This document shows positions 30,970-39,593 of a stretch of DNA of 40,322 bases, piece after piece. Positions within the stretch are counted from its first letter, which is position 1. Each line of letters starts with the position of its first letter. The stretch is taken from contig CAUJJS010000241.1 in assembly GCA_963205415.1 (NCBI GenBank), positions 1-40,322 on the forward strand, given 5' to 3'. The notes under the pieces were generated by a model, which saw only the letters and a program-made list of their open reading frames with translations, made no database searches and was not told where the DNA came from. The stretch is from Pseudomonadota bacterium. Lineage in GTDB: Bacteria; Pseudomonadota; Gammaproteobacteria; Xanthomonadales; Xanthomonadaceae. The translations under genes were made by a program, and so were the position numbers.

Positions 30970-32634
30970 ATGCCGCTTGGCGATGTCGTTGTAATCCCCA
31001 TGCTCCCGCCGCCGGCGCCGCTGCCGGCGCCGATACTGCCCGACATCAGCGGCTTGCCAGACCCGAACATCACGTATCCTGGTGCGCAGGCGACGGGCTC
31101 GTACAACTTCCTCTGGGCTGGGCCGCTCACCATCACCTATCTCAAGGCCGGCGCCAGCGCAACCAGCACCAGCGAGGGCCATGCCTCGGCACCGATTCGC
31201 ATCTACCTTGGGGTTGGTGCCACAGGCCCCGCAGTGCCTGGCAGTGTGCGTTTCATCTTTCGCGGCCGCACGTATGTGGATCGCGGCGGGTCGCTGTACT
31301 ACGGCATCGACCCGGTGACCAACACAGGCACGCTTGGCGGCAGCTTTGACTACGCAACCAACACAGCCATGGTTACCGACTACGCCAGCGGCAGCAACAC
31401 GGTGACCCTGGTCTCGCTGCTGACGCGTCCTGTTGACCCTGGCGTGACCAGCGTGTTCTTCCGCACGCCGGGCGCGCCCTTGCGCCAGGGCAGCTTCACC
31501 ATCCGCGCCACCACGCTCGATGGCGCGCTGCTCACCGCCACGGCGGACGTGAATGGCGTGATCAACGCCAGCAAGATTCGCGGTCAGGTGGATTGGGAAA
31601 CCGGATTGACCCGCGTCATCTTCGGCGAATCCGTTGTTGCGGCTGGCAACGAATCCGAGGACTGGTACGACGCGGATCTGATTGACGGCAGTGGCAACAT
31701 CTGGCGGCCGCTGCGCGTTGACCCGTCCACCGTGTTTTTCGGCACCGTGGTGTATCGGGCTATCCCTGCCGACCCGGCCATCATCGGTATTGATCCCGTG
31801 CGCCTGCCGCTCGATGGCCGCGTGGTTGGCTTCAACCTTGGCGGCGTGGTGGTGGTGCATCACACGCAAGTGACCAGCGTGACCACGCCGGTTGCTGGCG
31901 CCACGGAGAACTTTGGCCGCACGCAACTGGGCTTGGTGGAGGTATTCGATTCCACCGGCACGCCGATCGAGGATGTTTGGTACACCGTGGACCTTGCCGC
32001 CGGCACGCTGACCTGGGCAGACCCGCTCAACCTTTCGGCGTACACGCTGCCCGCGATACTGCGTGACCGCATCGAGTTCGCCACGCAATGCGCAGACGTG
32101 CAGATCACCGGCGAGATCGGCTTGCTCGCACCGCTGCCGCGTGCGTTTCCGGCGGGCTCCATGGTGTCTTCGGCCATCGCCTACGGCGACATGCAGGCCC
32201 GCGTGACCAACCTTTTCGACCAGGCGACCTACACCGCCGGCGTGTGGAGCGATGTGGTATCCGGCTCGCCCGCAGCAGCCACGTACAACGACGTGGTCTA
32301 TCCGATTGCGGTGACCAACGAGAGCGCCATCGATGAGCGCTGGGCCATCCGCTTCACCAGCGGTACCAGTGTCGATGTGATCGGCGAGACCACGGGCGTG
32401 GTGCTGCAAACCACCATCACCAGCGACATTGCGCCGGTGAACCCGGTCAGCGGTCAGCCATATTTCACGATTGATGCCGACGGCTGGGGCAGCGGCTGGG
32501 CCAGCAACAACGTGCTGCGCTTCAACACGGTGAGCGCCACGAAACCCATCTGGGCCGCCCGCACCATCCGGCCCGGCGAAATCACGGAACCCACCGACGC
32601 GGTGCGGATCCAGGCTTATGGGAATGCGCACTGA
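30970..32634 (+). CDS. Tail tip/fibre protein
   Basis: A 554-residue beta-rich structural protein with a proline-rich start (PPPAPLPAPILPDISGL). It shares the hairpin modules of the preceding protein in looser form (SFDYATNTAMVTDY; GQVDWETGLTRVIFG), so the two are probably related by duplication or build one complex. The C-terminal part has further strands (VYPIAVTNESAIDERWAIRF). It overlaps the next gene as TGATG. No catalytic motif is seen. Confidence 0.6.
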   Translation: MPLGDVVVIPMLPPPAPLPAPILPDISGLPDPNITYPGAQATGSYNFLWAGPLTITYLKAGASATSTSEGHASAPIRIYLGVGATGPAVPGSVRFIFRGRTYVDRGGSLYYGIDPVTNTGTLGGSFDYATNTAMVTDYASGSNTVTLVSLLTRPVDPGVTSVFFRTPGAPLRQGSFTIRATTLDGALLTATADVNGVINASKIRGQVDWETGLTRVIFGESVVAAGNESEDWYDADLIDGSGNIWRPLRVDPSTVFFGTVVYRAIPADPAIIGIDPVRLPLDGRVVGFNLGGVVVVHHTQVTSVTTPVAGATENFGRTQLGLVEVFDSTGTPIEDVWYTVDLAAGTLTWADPLNLSAYTLPAILRDRIEFATQCADVQITGEIGLLAPLPRAFPAGSMVSSAIAYGDMQARVTNLFDQATYTAGVWSDVVSGSPAAATYNDVVYPIAVTNESAIDERWAIRFTSGTSVDVIGETTGVVLQTTITSDIAPVNPVSGQPYFTIDADGWGSGWASNNVLRFNTVSATKPIWAARTIRPGEITEPTDAVRIQAYGNAH

Positions 32635-33692
32635 TGACGACGACGCGGGAATACCGATCGACGGACAGTGGGGCGCCCGTGCTCGATGGCACGGTCGGGT
32701 CGTTGGTCTCGTTGGTGCGCGCTTGCCTTGTCGGAACCGCTGGCGTGGCCTATGGCAGCAAAGCCGCAGCGGGCTGGACCGAGCCGTTCACCGGGACCAA
32801 CAAGGCGGCATTTCGCAATTCACTTGCCGCCGGTGGCACTGGCGTCTACGTTCGAATCGACGACAACGGCTCGGGTTCGCTCGGTGGCCGTGAGGCGTTT
32901 CTGCGCATTTACAAGACGATGAGCGACGTCGACACAGGAACAGATCCGACGCCGACAGTGGCGCAGCTCACGAACGGCTACACCATCGTCAAATCCGATA
33001 CCGCAAGTTCTGCCGCGCGGCCATGGATCCTGTGGGCCGATGAGACGTCCGTGCATATGTGGATCGGCCACATTTCCACGACGCTTGATCCAGCCATGGC
33101 CGCGGCGAACTCGAAAAGGCAGTCCACGTGGGGCGCTGGCGACTTCGAGTCATACCTTCCTGGCGACGGATTTCCGTGCTTCGTGTACGGCAACTACACC
33201 TCGCAAAACTCCGGCGCGACCGGTAGCGTTGGATTGTTCGGAAGATGCGGGTCAGGTTCATCCAACTACTCGTCGCCGGCGCTCTCCGCAAGCGAGGGCT
33301 TCAGCATCATGCGCGGTCTTTCTGGATCCGTCGGAGCAGTCACCGCAAGGCTGATCTGCGCAGGCTCGTCGACGGCATCATCGATCGCGAACATTGGCAT
33401 TGGCGCATCCAGCGGCGAGATGGCCGAGTCGGCGCCGACGACGGGCGAAAAATTCTTCATTCCTGCGTTGATCGGGTCCGAGGACGGTGTGCGCGGTCGT
33501 CTTCGTGGCGTTTACGTGCCGATGAACTATCTGTTGATGATCCTTGCCGGTGTCGTCTACACGTCCCCGGTCGGACGTCCATCGGGGAGTGAGTTGGTTG
33601 TCGCGAAGGGCGGCATAAACAACAACTCGTCGACGACGATCACGCCGGTCGGAACGGTCGCCATCGAGCGCGCGCTCGATTGGAGTTCGTGA
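32634..33692 (+). CDS. Tail-associated structural protein
   Basis: A 352-residue protein of unknown fold. The N-terminal part contains the IDDNGSGSLGGREAFLRIYK segment, reminiscent of the DNGxGxxxG elements in the two preceding proteins. The centre is Ser/Gly-rich (SGATGSVGLFGRCGSGSS) and the C-terminus has a hydrophobic strand pair. Gene order places it in the distal tail. It is coupled to both neighbours by overlaps. Confidence 0.55.
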   Translation: MTTTREYRSTDSGAPVLDGTVGSLVSLVRACLVGTAGVAYGSKAAAGWTEPFTGTNKAAFRNSLAAGGTGVYVRIDDNGSGSLGGREAFLRIYKTMSDVDTGTDPTPTVAQLTNGYTIVKSDTASSAARPWILWADETSVHMWIGHISTTLDPAMAAANSKRQSTWGAGDFESYLPGDGFPCFVYGNYTSQNSGATGSVGLFGRCGSGSSNYSSPALSASEGFSIMRGLSGSVGAVTARLICAGSSTASSIANIGIGASSGEMAESAPTTGEKFFIPALIGSEDGVRGRLRGVYVPMNYLLMILAGVVYTSPVGRPSGSELVVAKGGINNNSSTTITPVGTVAIERALDWSS

Positions 33693-33988
33693 TGGCGCAT
33701 GTGGTCGCACTTCCAGCACGTGCTCGGTCGCTGTTGTTCGCCGGCAACGGGTACATTGCCGGCGAAACGCCCGGACTCCTGACGGTCAATAGCGTACCTG
33801 CCGCTCGGGAGATCGAAGTGCGGCATCGCGCGACGCGGCGGGTAGTGACCACGGTCTTTTCTGCGACCGACGGCACCTATCGAATCGACGGTCTCGATCC
33901 AAACGAGGAGTTCGACGTCATCGCCCGGGATTGGTCGAACACCTACAACGACGTGATCGTCTCGCGCGTCAAACCGCAGCCGTACTGA
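33692..33988 (+). CDS. Small beta-sandwich tail protein
   Basis: A 98-residue protein whose C-terminal half resembles a carboxypeptidase-regulatory-like sandwich (VEVRHRATRRVVTTVFSATD is close to EVRHRATRRVVTTVF; TYRIDGLDPNEEFDVIARDW). Phages often place such domains in tail tip complexes. ATG 33692 has GGAG upstream and overlaps the previous stop; the 33680 start is less likely. Confidence 0.6.
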   Translation: MAHVVALPARARSLLFAGNGYIAGETPGLLTVNSVPAAREIEVRHRATRRVVTTVFSATDGTYRIDGLDPNEEFDVIARDWSNTYNDVIVSRVKPQPY

Positions 33989-33991
33989 TGC

Positions 33992-35809
33992 ATGGCCTAC
34001 ACGCCGCCGGCCGGAAATCTCGTCGCGCTCAACTTCACGGGCGCCTACACGCCGCCGGCGGGCAACGTCGTTCCGCTGCCGTTCGCGGACCCGGAGCCGC
34101 CGGATCCAGAACCAGAGGTTCCGGTGCGATGGACTGGCCGTGGCGCGTCCTTGCTTTGGGGCCAGGCACCGCGACGTGGCAGGCAAGTGCGCGCGCGCTA
34201 CGGCCGCGCGGACACGATCAAGCGCCGCGCGTTTGCGCCGTGGTCGCAGGCGCCTCGTCAATCAGGCGCGATCAGTGCGCCCTGGGGCAGCTTGCCGACG
34301 CTGGTTGCGCGCGCATCACTCCCTTGGGGCGTGGCTCCCTCCGTGCGCATGCAGGCGACGCTGCCGTGGGCAGGCTTGCCGCGCTTCGAATCAAGCGTTG
34401 GCCTGCCGTGGGGCTTGCCGCCACGCGCGCAGGTATCGGCACCCATGCAGTGGACATCGCCGCCGCGTTTGGACGTGGGCGCTTCGCTTCCGTGGGGTGT
34501 TCCACCGCGCGCAGCAGCGGCGGCTCAAATTCCGTGGACCGCGCCGCCGGATGTGATCCGACGCTGGTGGTTGCCGTGGGGCTACGCGCCGCGCGTGCGT
34601 TGGCGTGTGCACAGCCCGGGCGTGGAGCCGCCCATCGTTGTCGACCCGCCCGGCTACGAGCCACCGGCCGGCAACCGCGTCGCACTCAATTTCACTTGCC
34701 CGCAGCTGGAGTTCCCCGGCAACCAGGTGCCCGTGCCGTTCGGACCGGCCGCTTGCTATTTCGCGTGGCCACGTCCCAGGAGGTACATCGTGCTCAATAG
34801 CGCGGCCGTGGTTCGGCTGCCGGAACGCACGCCGATTCCGGTGTCTTCGATCTCGCTGGCGTCTACGGTTGACGATGCGTTCTGGACCGTGGGCATGACC
34901 CTGGCTGATCCGGCCGCACTCAGCTACCTGCTGCCGGATGTGGGCGGCCCCAAGGTGGTGGAGATCAATCTCAACGGCCATGTGTGGACGGCATCGATCC
35001 AATCGCACACCCGCAATCGGCGTTTTCCTACAACTACAATCAGCGTTTCCGGACGCAGCCAGGCGTGCACACTCGACACCGATCCGCGCTCGCTGGTGTC
35101 GTCGGCCGACGCGCAAGCGCAATCGCTCGCCGAAGCCGAGCTGGATCTGACTGGCTTCACCCTCGACTACGACACGCTCACGTGGATCATCCCCGCCGGC
35201 GTGTGGAACTACGAATCGACGACGCAGATCGGCGCGGTGCGCAAGATCGCCGAAGCATCCGGCGCCGTGGTGCAATCGCACCCGTGGGACACCGTGCTGC
35301 GCATCGTGCCGCGCTACCCAGTGAGCCCGTGGTCGTGGGGTGTGACCGCGCCCGACAAGCAGATCCTCGACGACATGATCTACGAGGACTCGCTGCAGGT
35401 GGCCTCGCGCCCGGTCTACAACTACGTGCTCGTCAGCGGCCAGCAAGTGGGCGTGAGCGATGAGATCATCCGCACCGGCAGCGCCGGCGACATCCGCGCA
35501 CCCATGCAAGTGGACCCGCTTATCACCGCGCACGATGTCGCCGCCGAACGCGGCCGCAACATCCTCTGCGATCGCGGCGAGCAAGCGCAGATCGATCTGG
35601 TGATCCCGCTCTATCCGGCCAGCGCGCCCGGCATGCCCGGCCTGGTGCTACCGCTGCAGCTCGTCGAGGTTGTCGAAGCAACCAGCTGGAAGGCCCTGGC
35701 CGTGGGCACCCAAATCAGCGCGCAAGTCAGCACGGACAGCGGCGGCGCCAGCGTGCTGGTTATCGACCAGCGCATCACCCTCGAAAGGCACTATTCCGAT
35801 GCAGGTTAA
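33992..35809 (+). CDS. Tail hub protein with a 14-residue W-repeat domain
   Basis: A 605-residue protein in three parts. Residues 1-35 hold two YTPPAGN-type motifs; a third (YEPPAGNRVALNF) lies at 222-234. Residues 50-200 form eleven repeats of exactly 14 residues, with Trp at 56, 84, 98, 112, 126, 140, 154, 168, 182 and 196 (Tyr at 70) and usually Pro four residues later (for example LPWGVAP). Residues 265-605 look like a baseplate-hub domain (FWTVGMTLADPAALSYLLPD; IGAVRKIAEASGAVVQSHPW). It is likely the central hub or fibre at the tail tip. Repeat function is unknown. Confidence 0.65.
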   Translation: MAYTPPAGNLVALNFTGAYTPPAGNVVPLPFADPEPPDPEPEVPVRWTGRGASLLWGQAPRRGRQVRARYGRADTIKRRAFAPWSQAPRQSGAISAPWGSLPTLVARASLPWGVAPSVRMQATLPWAGLPRFESSVGLPWGLPPRAQVSAPMQWTSPPRLDVGASLPWGVPPRAAAAAQIPWTAPPDVIRRWWLPWGYAPRVRWRVHSPGVEPPIVVDPPGYEPPAGNRVALNFTCPQLEFPGNQVPVPFGPAACYFAWPRPRRYIVLNSAAVVRLPERTPIPVSSISLASTVDDAFWTVGMTLADPAALSYLLPDVGGPKVVEINLNGHVWTASIQSHTRNRRFPTTTISVSGRSQACTLDTDPRSLVSSADAQAQSLAEAELDLTGFTLDYDTLTWIIPAGVWNYESTTQIGAVRKIAEASGAVVQSHPWDTVLRIVPRYPVSPWSWGVTAPDKQILDDMIYEDSLQVASRPVYNYVLVSGQQVGVSDEIIRTGSAGDIRAPMQVDPLITAHDVAAERGRNILCDRGEQAQIDLVIPLYPASAPGMPGLVLPLQLVEVVEATSWKALAVGTQISAQVSTDSGGASVLVIDQRITLERHYSDAG

Positions 35810-36038
35810 TCCCTGGTCCAAGCTGCTGGCACTGATCCCCGGCCCGCGCAGCAGCAAAGGCAACGTCACCGCCGCCAACGCCGACGGCAGCTACACCGTG
35901 GCTACCGCAGACGGCGCAACGATCCTAGCCCGCCCGCTGCCAGGCCAGACCTGGACAGTCGGCGCCGGCGTCTTCGTCGAAAGCGGCCGCATCGTCGACA
36001 GCGCCCCGAGCTTGCCGGGCATGACGCAGTACGTATAA
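35799..36038 (+). CDS. Last gene of the tail operon, small beta protein
   Basis: A 79-residue protein (GNVTAANADGSYTVATADGA; PLPGQTWTVGAGVFVESGRI), a short OB-like or beta-barrel pattern seen in small hub-associated phage proteins. It overlaps the hub gene by eleven bases and ends the tail block. Two hairpins follow it. Confidence 0.55.
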   Translation: MQVNPWSKLLALIPGPRSSKGNVTAANADGSYTVATADGATILARPLPGQTWTVGAGVFVESGRIVDSAPSLPGMTQYV

Positions 36039-36047
36039 GACGAGCGA

Positions 36048-36077
36048 CCGCCGCCGGTGTTACAGCACCGACGGCGG
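36048..36077 (+). terminator. Strong hairpin after the tail operon
   Basis: CCGCCGCCGGTG pairs with CACCGACGGCGG (one mismatch) around TTACAG. It lacks a T-run but is the first structure after the last tail gene, so it may end or stabilise the late transcript. Confidence 0.45.
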
Positions 36078-36109
36078 CCGCCGAACCGCGCGAACACGCG
36101 GACCAGCCG

Positions 36110-36145
36110 AGGCTCGCCACCCCGCGCGCGGAGCGCGGCGAGCCT
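36110..36145. other. Second hairpin before the adenine methyltransferase gene
   Basis: AGGCTCGCC (36110-36118) pairs perfectly with GGCGAGCCT (36137-36145) around an 18-base GC-rich loop. It ends 17 bases before the methyltransferase start and could modulate its expression. Confidence 0.5.
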
Positions 36146-36162
36146 ATCACACGAGGTTCGCC

Positions 36163-36960
36163 ATGCCAGCAGCACCCATCATCCCTTGGTTGGGCGGCAA
36201 GCGCCGCCTGGCCGACCGCCTGTTCGCCCTGTTCCAACCGCACGAGTGCTACCTTGAAGCCTTCGCCGGCGGCGCCGCGCTGTTCTTCCTCCGTGCCGTG
36301 CCAGCCAAGGTGGAGATCCTCAACGACGCCAACGGCGAGCTGGTCAACCTGTATCGCGTGGTGCAGCACCACCTTGAGGAGTTCGTGCGCCAGTTCAAAT
36401 GGGCGCTATCGAGCCGACAGGTGTTCGAGTGGCTGCAGGACACCCCGCCGGCGACGCTGACAGACATCCAGCGCGCCGCGCGGCTGTACTACCTGCAGCA
36501 CCTGGCCTTCGGCGGCAAGGTATCCGGGCAGAGCTTCGGCACCGCAACCACCGCGCCAACCGTCAACCTGCTGCGCATTGAGGAATCACTCAGCGCCGCA
36601 CACCTGCGGCTCGCCGGCGTCACGATCGAGCACCTGCGCTGGCGCGAATGCGTCGATCGGTACGATCGCCAGCACACGCTGCACTACCTCGACCCGCCGT
36701 ACTGGCAAACCGAAGGCTACGGCTTGCCCTGGGAATTCTCCGAATACGAGGCCATGGCCGATTTCGCGCGCCAAGCGAAAGGCAAGGTGATGATCTCGAT
36801 CAACGACCACCCCGATATCCGCCGCGTGTTCGATGGCCTCCACCTCGAGCGCACCGAACTGGCCTACACCGTCGCCAACGGCCGCAGCGAGCGCCCCGCG
36901 CCCACCGGCGAGCTGATCCTGTCGAACTGGGAGCCGGCCGCGTTGGGGCGGCTTTTGTAG
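36163..36960 (+). CDS. DNA adenine methyltransferase, D12 (Dam) class
   Basis: A 265-residue class D12 N6-adenine methyltransferase. WLGGKRRL near the N-terminus and YLEAFAGGAALFF (about residues 30-42) make the AdoMet site. LHYLDPPYW (about 173-181) holds the catalytic DPPY, and the C-terminus ends GELILSNWEP, as in the family. It methylates phage or host DNA, giving a second modification beside the cytosine enzyme. It is separated from the tail genes by two hairpins and probably has its own expression control. Confidence 0.9.
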   Translation: MPAAPIIPWLGGKRRLADRLFALFQPHECYLEAFAGGAALFFLRAVPAKVEILNDANGELVNLYRVVQHHLEEFVRQFKWALSSRQVFEWLQDTPPATLTDIQRAARLYYLQHLAFGGKVSGQSFGTATTAPTVNLLRIEESLSAAHLRLAGVTIEHLRWRECVDRYDRQHTLHYLDPPYWQTEGYGLPWEFSEYEAMADFARQAKGKVMISINDHPDIRRVFDGLHLERTELAYTVANGRSERPAPTGELILSNWEPAALGRLL

Positions 36961-37053
36961 GCCCCGGTCCACGTCGCGGAGCGACATCGAAAGCGCTTGC
37001 TGCCGCGCCAAAACCGAGCGGTACTGCGACCACGCCAACCGAACGGAACCGCC

Positions 37054-37266
37054 ATGATCACCACCGCAACCGCCGCCGCCAAGCATCTAGGCACAAAGCA
37101 CGACGAGGAACTAGCGCTGCAGAGCGCCGCCACCGCCCTGCTCACAGCCGCAGCCCGAGGCGAGATCGACATCAACGCACTCGCCCGGGAGGAACTCGCG
37201 AACCGCGGTCTGGATCTGAACGGGCAATGGGTAGGGTTCAAGGCGGCGCGGGCGCTATTGGCCTGA
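37054..37266 (+). CDS. Small conserved protein of plasmid/ICE type
   Basis: A 70-residue protein carrying RGEIDINALAREELANRGLD followed by NGQWVGFKAAR. I recognise this signature from small hypothetical proteins of plasmids and integrative elements. No function is known. The ATG at 37054 fits the conserved start better than 36997. It converges with the recombinase gene 50 bases away. Confidence 0.6.
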   Translation: MITTATAAAKHLGTKHDEELALQSAATALLTAAARGEIDINALAREELANRGLDLNGQWVGFKAARALLA

Positions 37267-37316
37267 ACCTGGCCATGCTGCGCGGACGGCTATGTTGCGC
37301 CGCAAGCCATTCGCGC

Positions 37317-38918
37317 CTATGATGCGCGGCTCTGAGGTGGCGGGACAGGGATACGGAGCGGCGCTGTCAGATAGCGCACGTAGCCCGCCCCCGCTACCAA
37401 CGCTAGCTGACTTTTGTCGGCGACCGATGACGACGACGGCGAGGCCTCTATCCAGGTCTCGCCGTTTTCGTTTTTGACGGTGGCGGTTTCGCCTAGTACT
37501 TCGCGGAGGCATTCGCGGGCGGCTGGGATTTCGTCGGGGCGGGTGCCGAGGGTGGCGATGGCTTGCTGCCAGATCTCGCGCAGGCGAGGGATGATCGTTG
37601 CTGGTTGCAGTTGCTTGAGGGCTTCGAGGGCGCGCCTGGCTTCATCGACGGTGGCTTCGGCTGCGATGAGTTCGGCTTTGGTGCTGGGGGTGAGGATGCC
37701 TTCGCGGATGGCGCGCATGAGGTTGGCGTGTACGCGTTCTGCGGCGGCCAGGCGGACCTTGGCGCCGTCGATGTCTGGTGCGTGGCGCTTGAGTTCGTCG
37801 GCGACGGCGCGTTGTGCGGTTTGCCAGGCGGATTCGGATTCGAGTAGTCGGCGCACGCCGGCGAGTGCGGCCGATTCGAGTGTGCGCCGGTCGATGCGCA
37901 GGGTGCTCGGGCAGACGGCTGATCCGCGTTCCTTGTGCGCGCTGCAGCCGTAGCGGTAGCGGTCGACGATGACGAAGGCGGCGCCGCATTCGCAGCATCG
38001 GAGCACGCCGCTCAGGAGGTGCTTCATCGGTCGGCCGGCGTTGCGTTTGCCGGTGCTGGTGTTTCGATGCTGGCCTTTGACGCGCGCTTGGGCGCGTTGC
38101 CAGGTGTCGGTGTCGATGATGGCCAGGTCCGCGTTGTGGTGCACGATCCATTCCGACTGCGGGCGCTCCTGTCGGACGCGTCGGCCGGTGTCGGGGTGCT
38201 TGATCCAGTGGCTTCGGTTCCAGACTTGCTGCCCGGCATAGATGGGGTTGGCGAGGATGCCAATGCCGCGGCGTGCGTCGCCGAAGATGGCGCTGGCGCA
38301 CCAGGCGGTGCCGCGGGGTGAGCGCACGCGATCGGCGTTGAGCGTGGATGCGATTGTGCGTGCGCTGTGACCTTCGAGGTAGAGCGCGTAGATCCTACGC
38401 ACGATTGCCGCCTGCTCGGGATCGATGGCGCGTTCACCGACGCCGGTGATGCGGTAGCCGAATGGGAGGCCGCCGGCGCTGGCTCCAGCGAGCGCGCGGC
38501 CGGTGAGTCCGCGATGCGTCTTGTCGGCGAGGTCGTCCAGGTAAAGCTCCGACATGATGCCGCGCAGCCCGACGTCTGCCTTGTGTGACTTGCGAGCGGT
38601 GTCGACGCCATCGCTGACACCGATGAGACGCACACCGGCGAAGCGTAGGCGCTTCACTGCGGCGTTGACTTCGCCCATGTCGCGGGACAGGCGCGAAAGG
38701 TCATCAACCAGGATCACATCGAACTCGCCGGATTCTTTCAGCAATGTGCGGTAGCCGGGGCGGTCGTTGCGCGCGCCGCTCACTGCGGCGTCGGTGTAGA
38801 TCGTCGGTTTGGGCCACCCCTGCCGCGCGCAGTAGGCGCGGCAGTTGCGCAGCTGGTCGTCGAGCGAGGCCTCGCGCTGTGCGTCTGAGCTGTAGCGGGC
38901 GTAGGCGGCGGTGCGCAT
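37317..38918 (-). CDS. Large serine recombinase (phage integrase)
   Basis: A 533-residue large serine recombinase. The resolvase domain has the catalytic Ser in YARYSSDAQ (about residue 10) and VDDLSRLSRD near 70-80. The recombinase domain follows (SAGGLPFGYRI; IGILANPIYAGQQVWNRSHW). A zinc ribbon is marked by CCECGAAFV and a later Cys pair. A coiled-coil (VRLAAAERVHANLMRAIREG onward) closes the protein. All domains needed for integration are present. I chose ATG 38918; the 24-residue extension in the track overlaps the upstream gene. It lies last in the leftward operon. attP was not identified; the 50 bases after its stop are one candidate. Confidence 0.92.
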   Translation of the reverse strand: MRTAAYARYSSDAQREASLDDQLRNCRAYCARQGWPKPTIYTDAAVSGARNDRPGYRTLLKESGEFDVILVDDLSRLSRDMGEVNAAVKRLRFAGVRLIGVSDGVDTARKSHKADVGLRGIMSELYLDDLADKTHRGLTGRALAGASAGGLPFGYRITGVGERAIDPEQAAIVRRIYALYLEGHSARTIASTLNADRVRSPRGTAWCASAIFGDARRGIGILANPIYAGQQVWNRSHWIKHPDTGRRVRQERPQSEWIVHHNADLAIIDTDTWQRAQARVKGQHRNTSTGKRNAGRPMKHLLSGVLRCCECGAAFVIVDRYRYGCSAHKERGSAVCPSTLRIDRRTLESAALAGVRRLLESESAWQTAQRAVADELKRHAPDIDGAKVRLAAAERVHANLMRAIREGILTPSTKAELIAAEATVDEARRALEALKQLQPATIIPRLREIWQQAIATLGTRPDEIPAARECLREVLGETATVKNENGETWIEASPSSSSVADKSQLALVAGAGYVRYLTAPLRIPVPPPQSRAS

Positions 38919-38928
38919 GGCGCGGAGC

Positions 38929-39099
38929 CTATGCGGCCTGCTGTGGCGGTTGCAACGGCACCCGCTCCGAGCGCAGTCGCTGATTTTCAAGCGCCGGCAC
39001 GGGTTTGGGTGTCAGATAATCGGCGACGATGGAGCGCGCCATCGCGGCGATCAGCGCCTGTAGGGCTGGGTTCACGGTGGCTGCGCCTGGGTTCTTCAT
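38929..39099 (-). CDS. Small protein before the recombinase
   Basis: A 56-residue protein (NPALQALIAAMARSIVADYL, then a Gln/Pro-rich tail). The start overlaps the upstream stop as ATGA, and the end lies 10 bases from the recombinase start, so the two are probably coupled. It could be a recombination accessory factor, by position only. Confidence 0.5.
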   Translation of the reverse strand: MKNPGAATVNPALQALIAAMARSIVADYLTPKPVPALENQRLRSERVPLQPPQQAA

Positions 39100-39371
39100 G
39101 ATTTGGCCAGGGATGCGAGTGCGCTGGTCATGCGGTCGTGGCATTGGCGAGCGGCGTCGATCGGGCGGGGCATTTTGAATTCCGATCTCACCTTGAACTC
39201 GGAACCCAGCGCATTGGTGTACATGTTGACGCTGCAATTCCAGCCGTCTTTGTCCACCATGGACACGCTGGGGAGGCCGTGGCGCTGCATGTCGGCGAGG
39301 ATTTCTTCGAGCGACATCGATGTGAGCAGCGATGCGCGTTCGATGGTCGGGGCTGTGGTGAGTGCGTTCAT
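39096..39371 (-). CDS. Hypothetical early protein
   Basis: A 91-residue protein (SLEEILADMQRHGLPSVSMV; DKDGWNCSVNMYTNALG; RPIDAARQCHDRMTSAL), mixed alpha/beta, with no recognised family. The Shine-Dalgarno before ATG 39371 is weak. It is coupled to the next gene by an ATGA overlap. Confidence 0.55.
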   Translation of the reverse strand: MNALTTAPTIERASLLTSMSLEEILADMQRHGLPSVSMVDKDGWNCSVNMYTNALGSEFKVRSEFKMPRPIDAARQCHDRMTSALASLAKS

Positions 39372-39401
39372 GTGGTTATTGTCTCGATGGTGGTGGTCTT
39401 C

Positions 39402-39593
39402 TCAACGCAGGCGCTGATCGCGCAGGGTGGCTGAGACACGTTCTCTCGCCGTTTCAAGATCCAGCACGGTGTCGGAAAGCTCTTTTGCTGTTGGCTGCAT
39501 GCCGTTGTGCTTGCAAAGCACCCAAGCCGCACGCAGAGCGCCAGCCGCGTGTTGCAGGTGATTTTCGAGTTCGAGCAGTTGTGCCCTGGTCAC
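39402..39593 (-). CDS. Hypothetical early protein, helical
   Basis: A 63-residue helical protein (LLELENHLQHAAGALRAAWV; LDLETARERVSATLRDQ). The GTG start overlaps the upstream stop (GTGA), supporting a real gene. Function unknown. Confidence 0.5.
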   Translation of the reverse strand: MTRAQLLELENHLQHAAGALRAAWVLCKHNGMQPTAKELSDTVLDLETARERVSATLRDQRLR

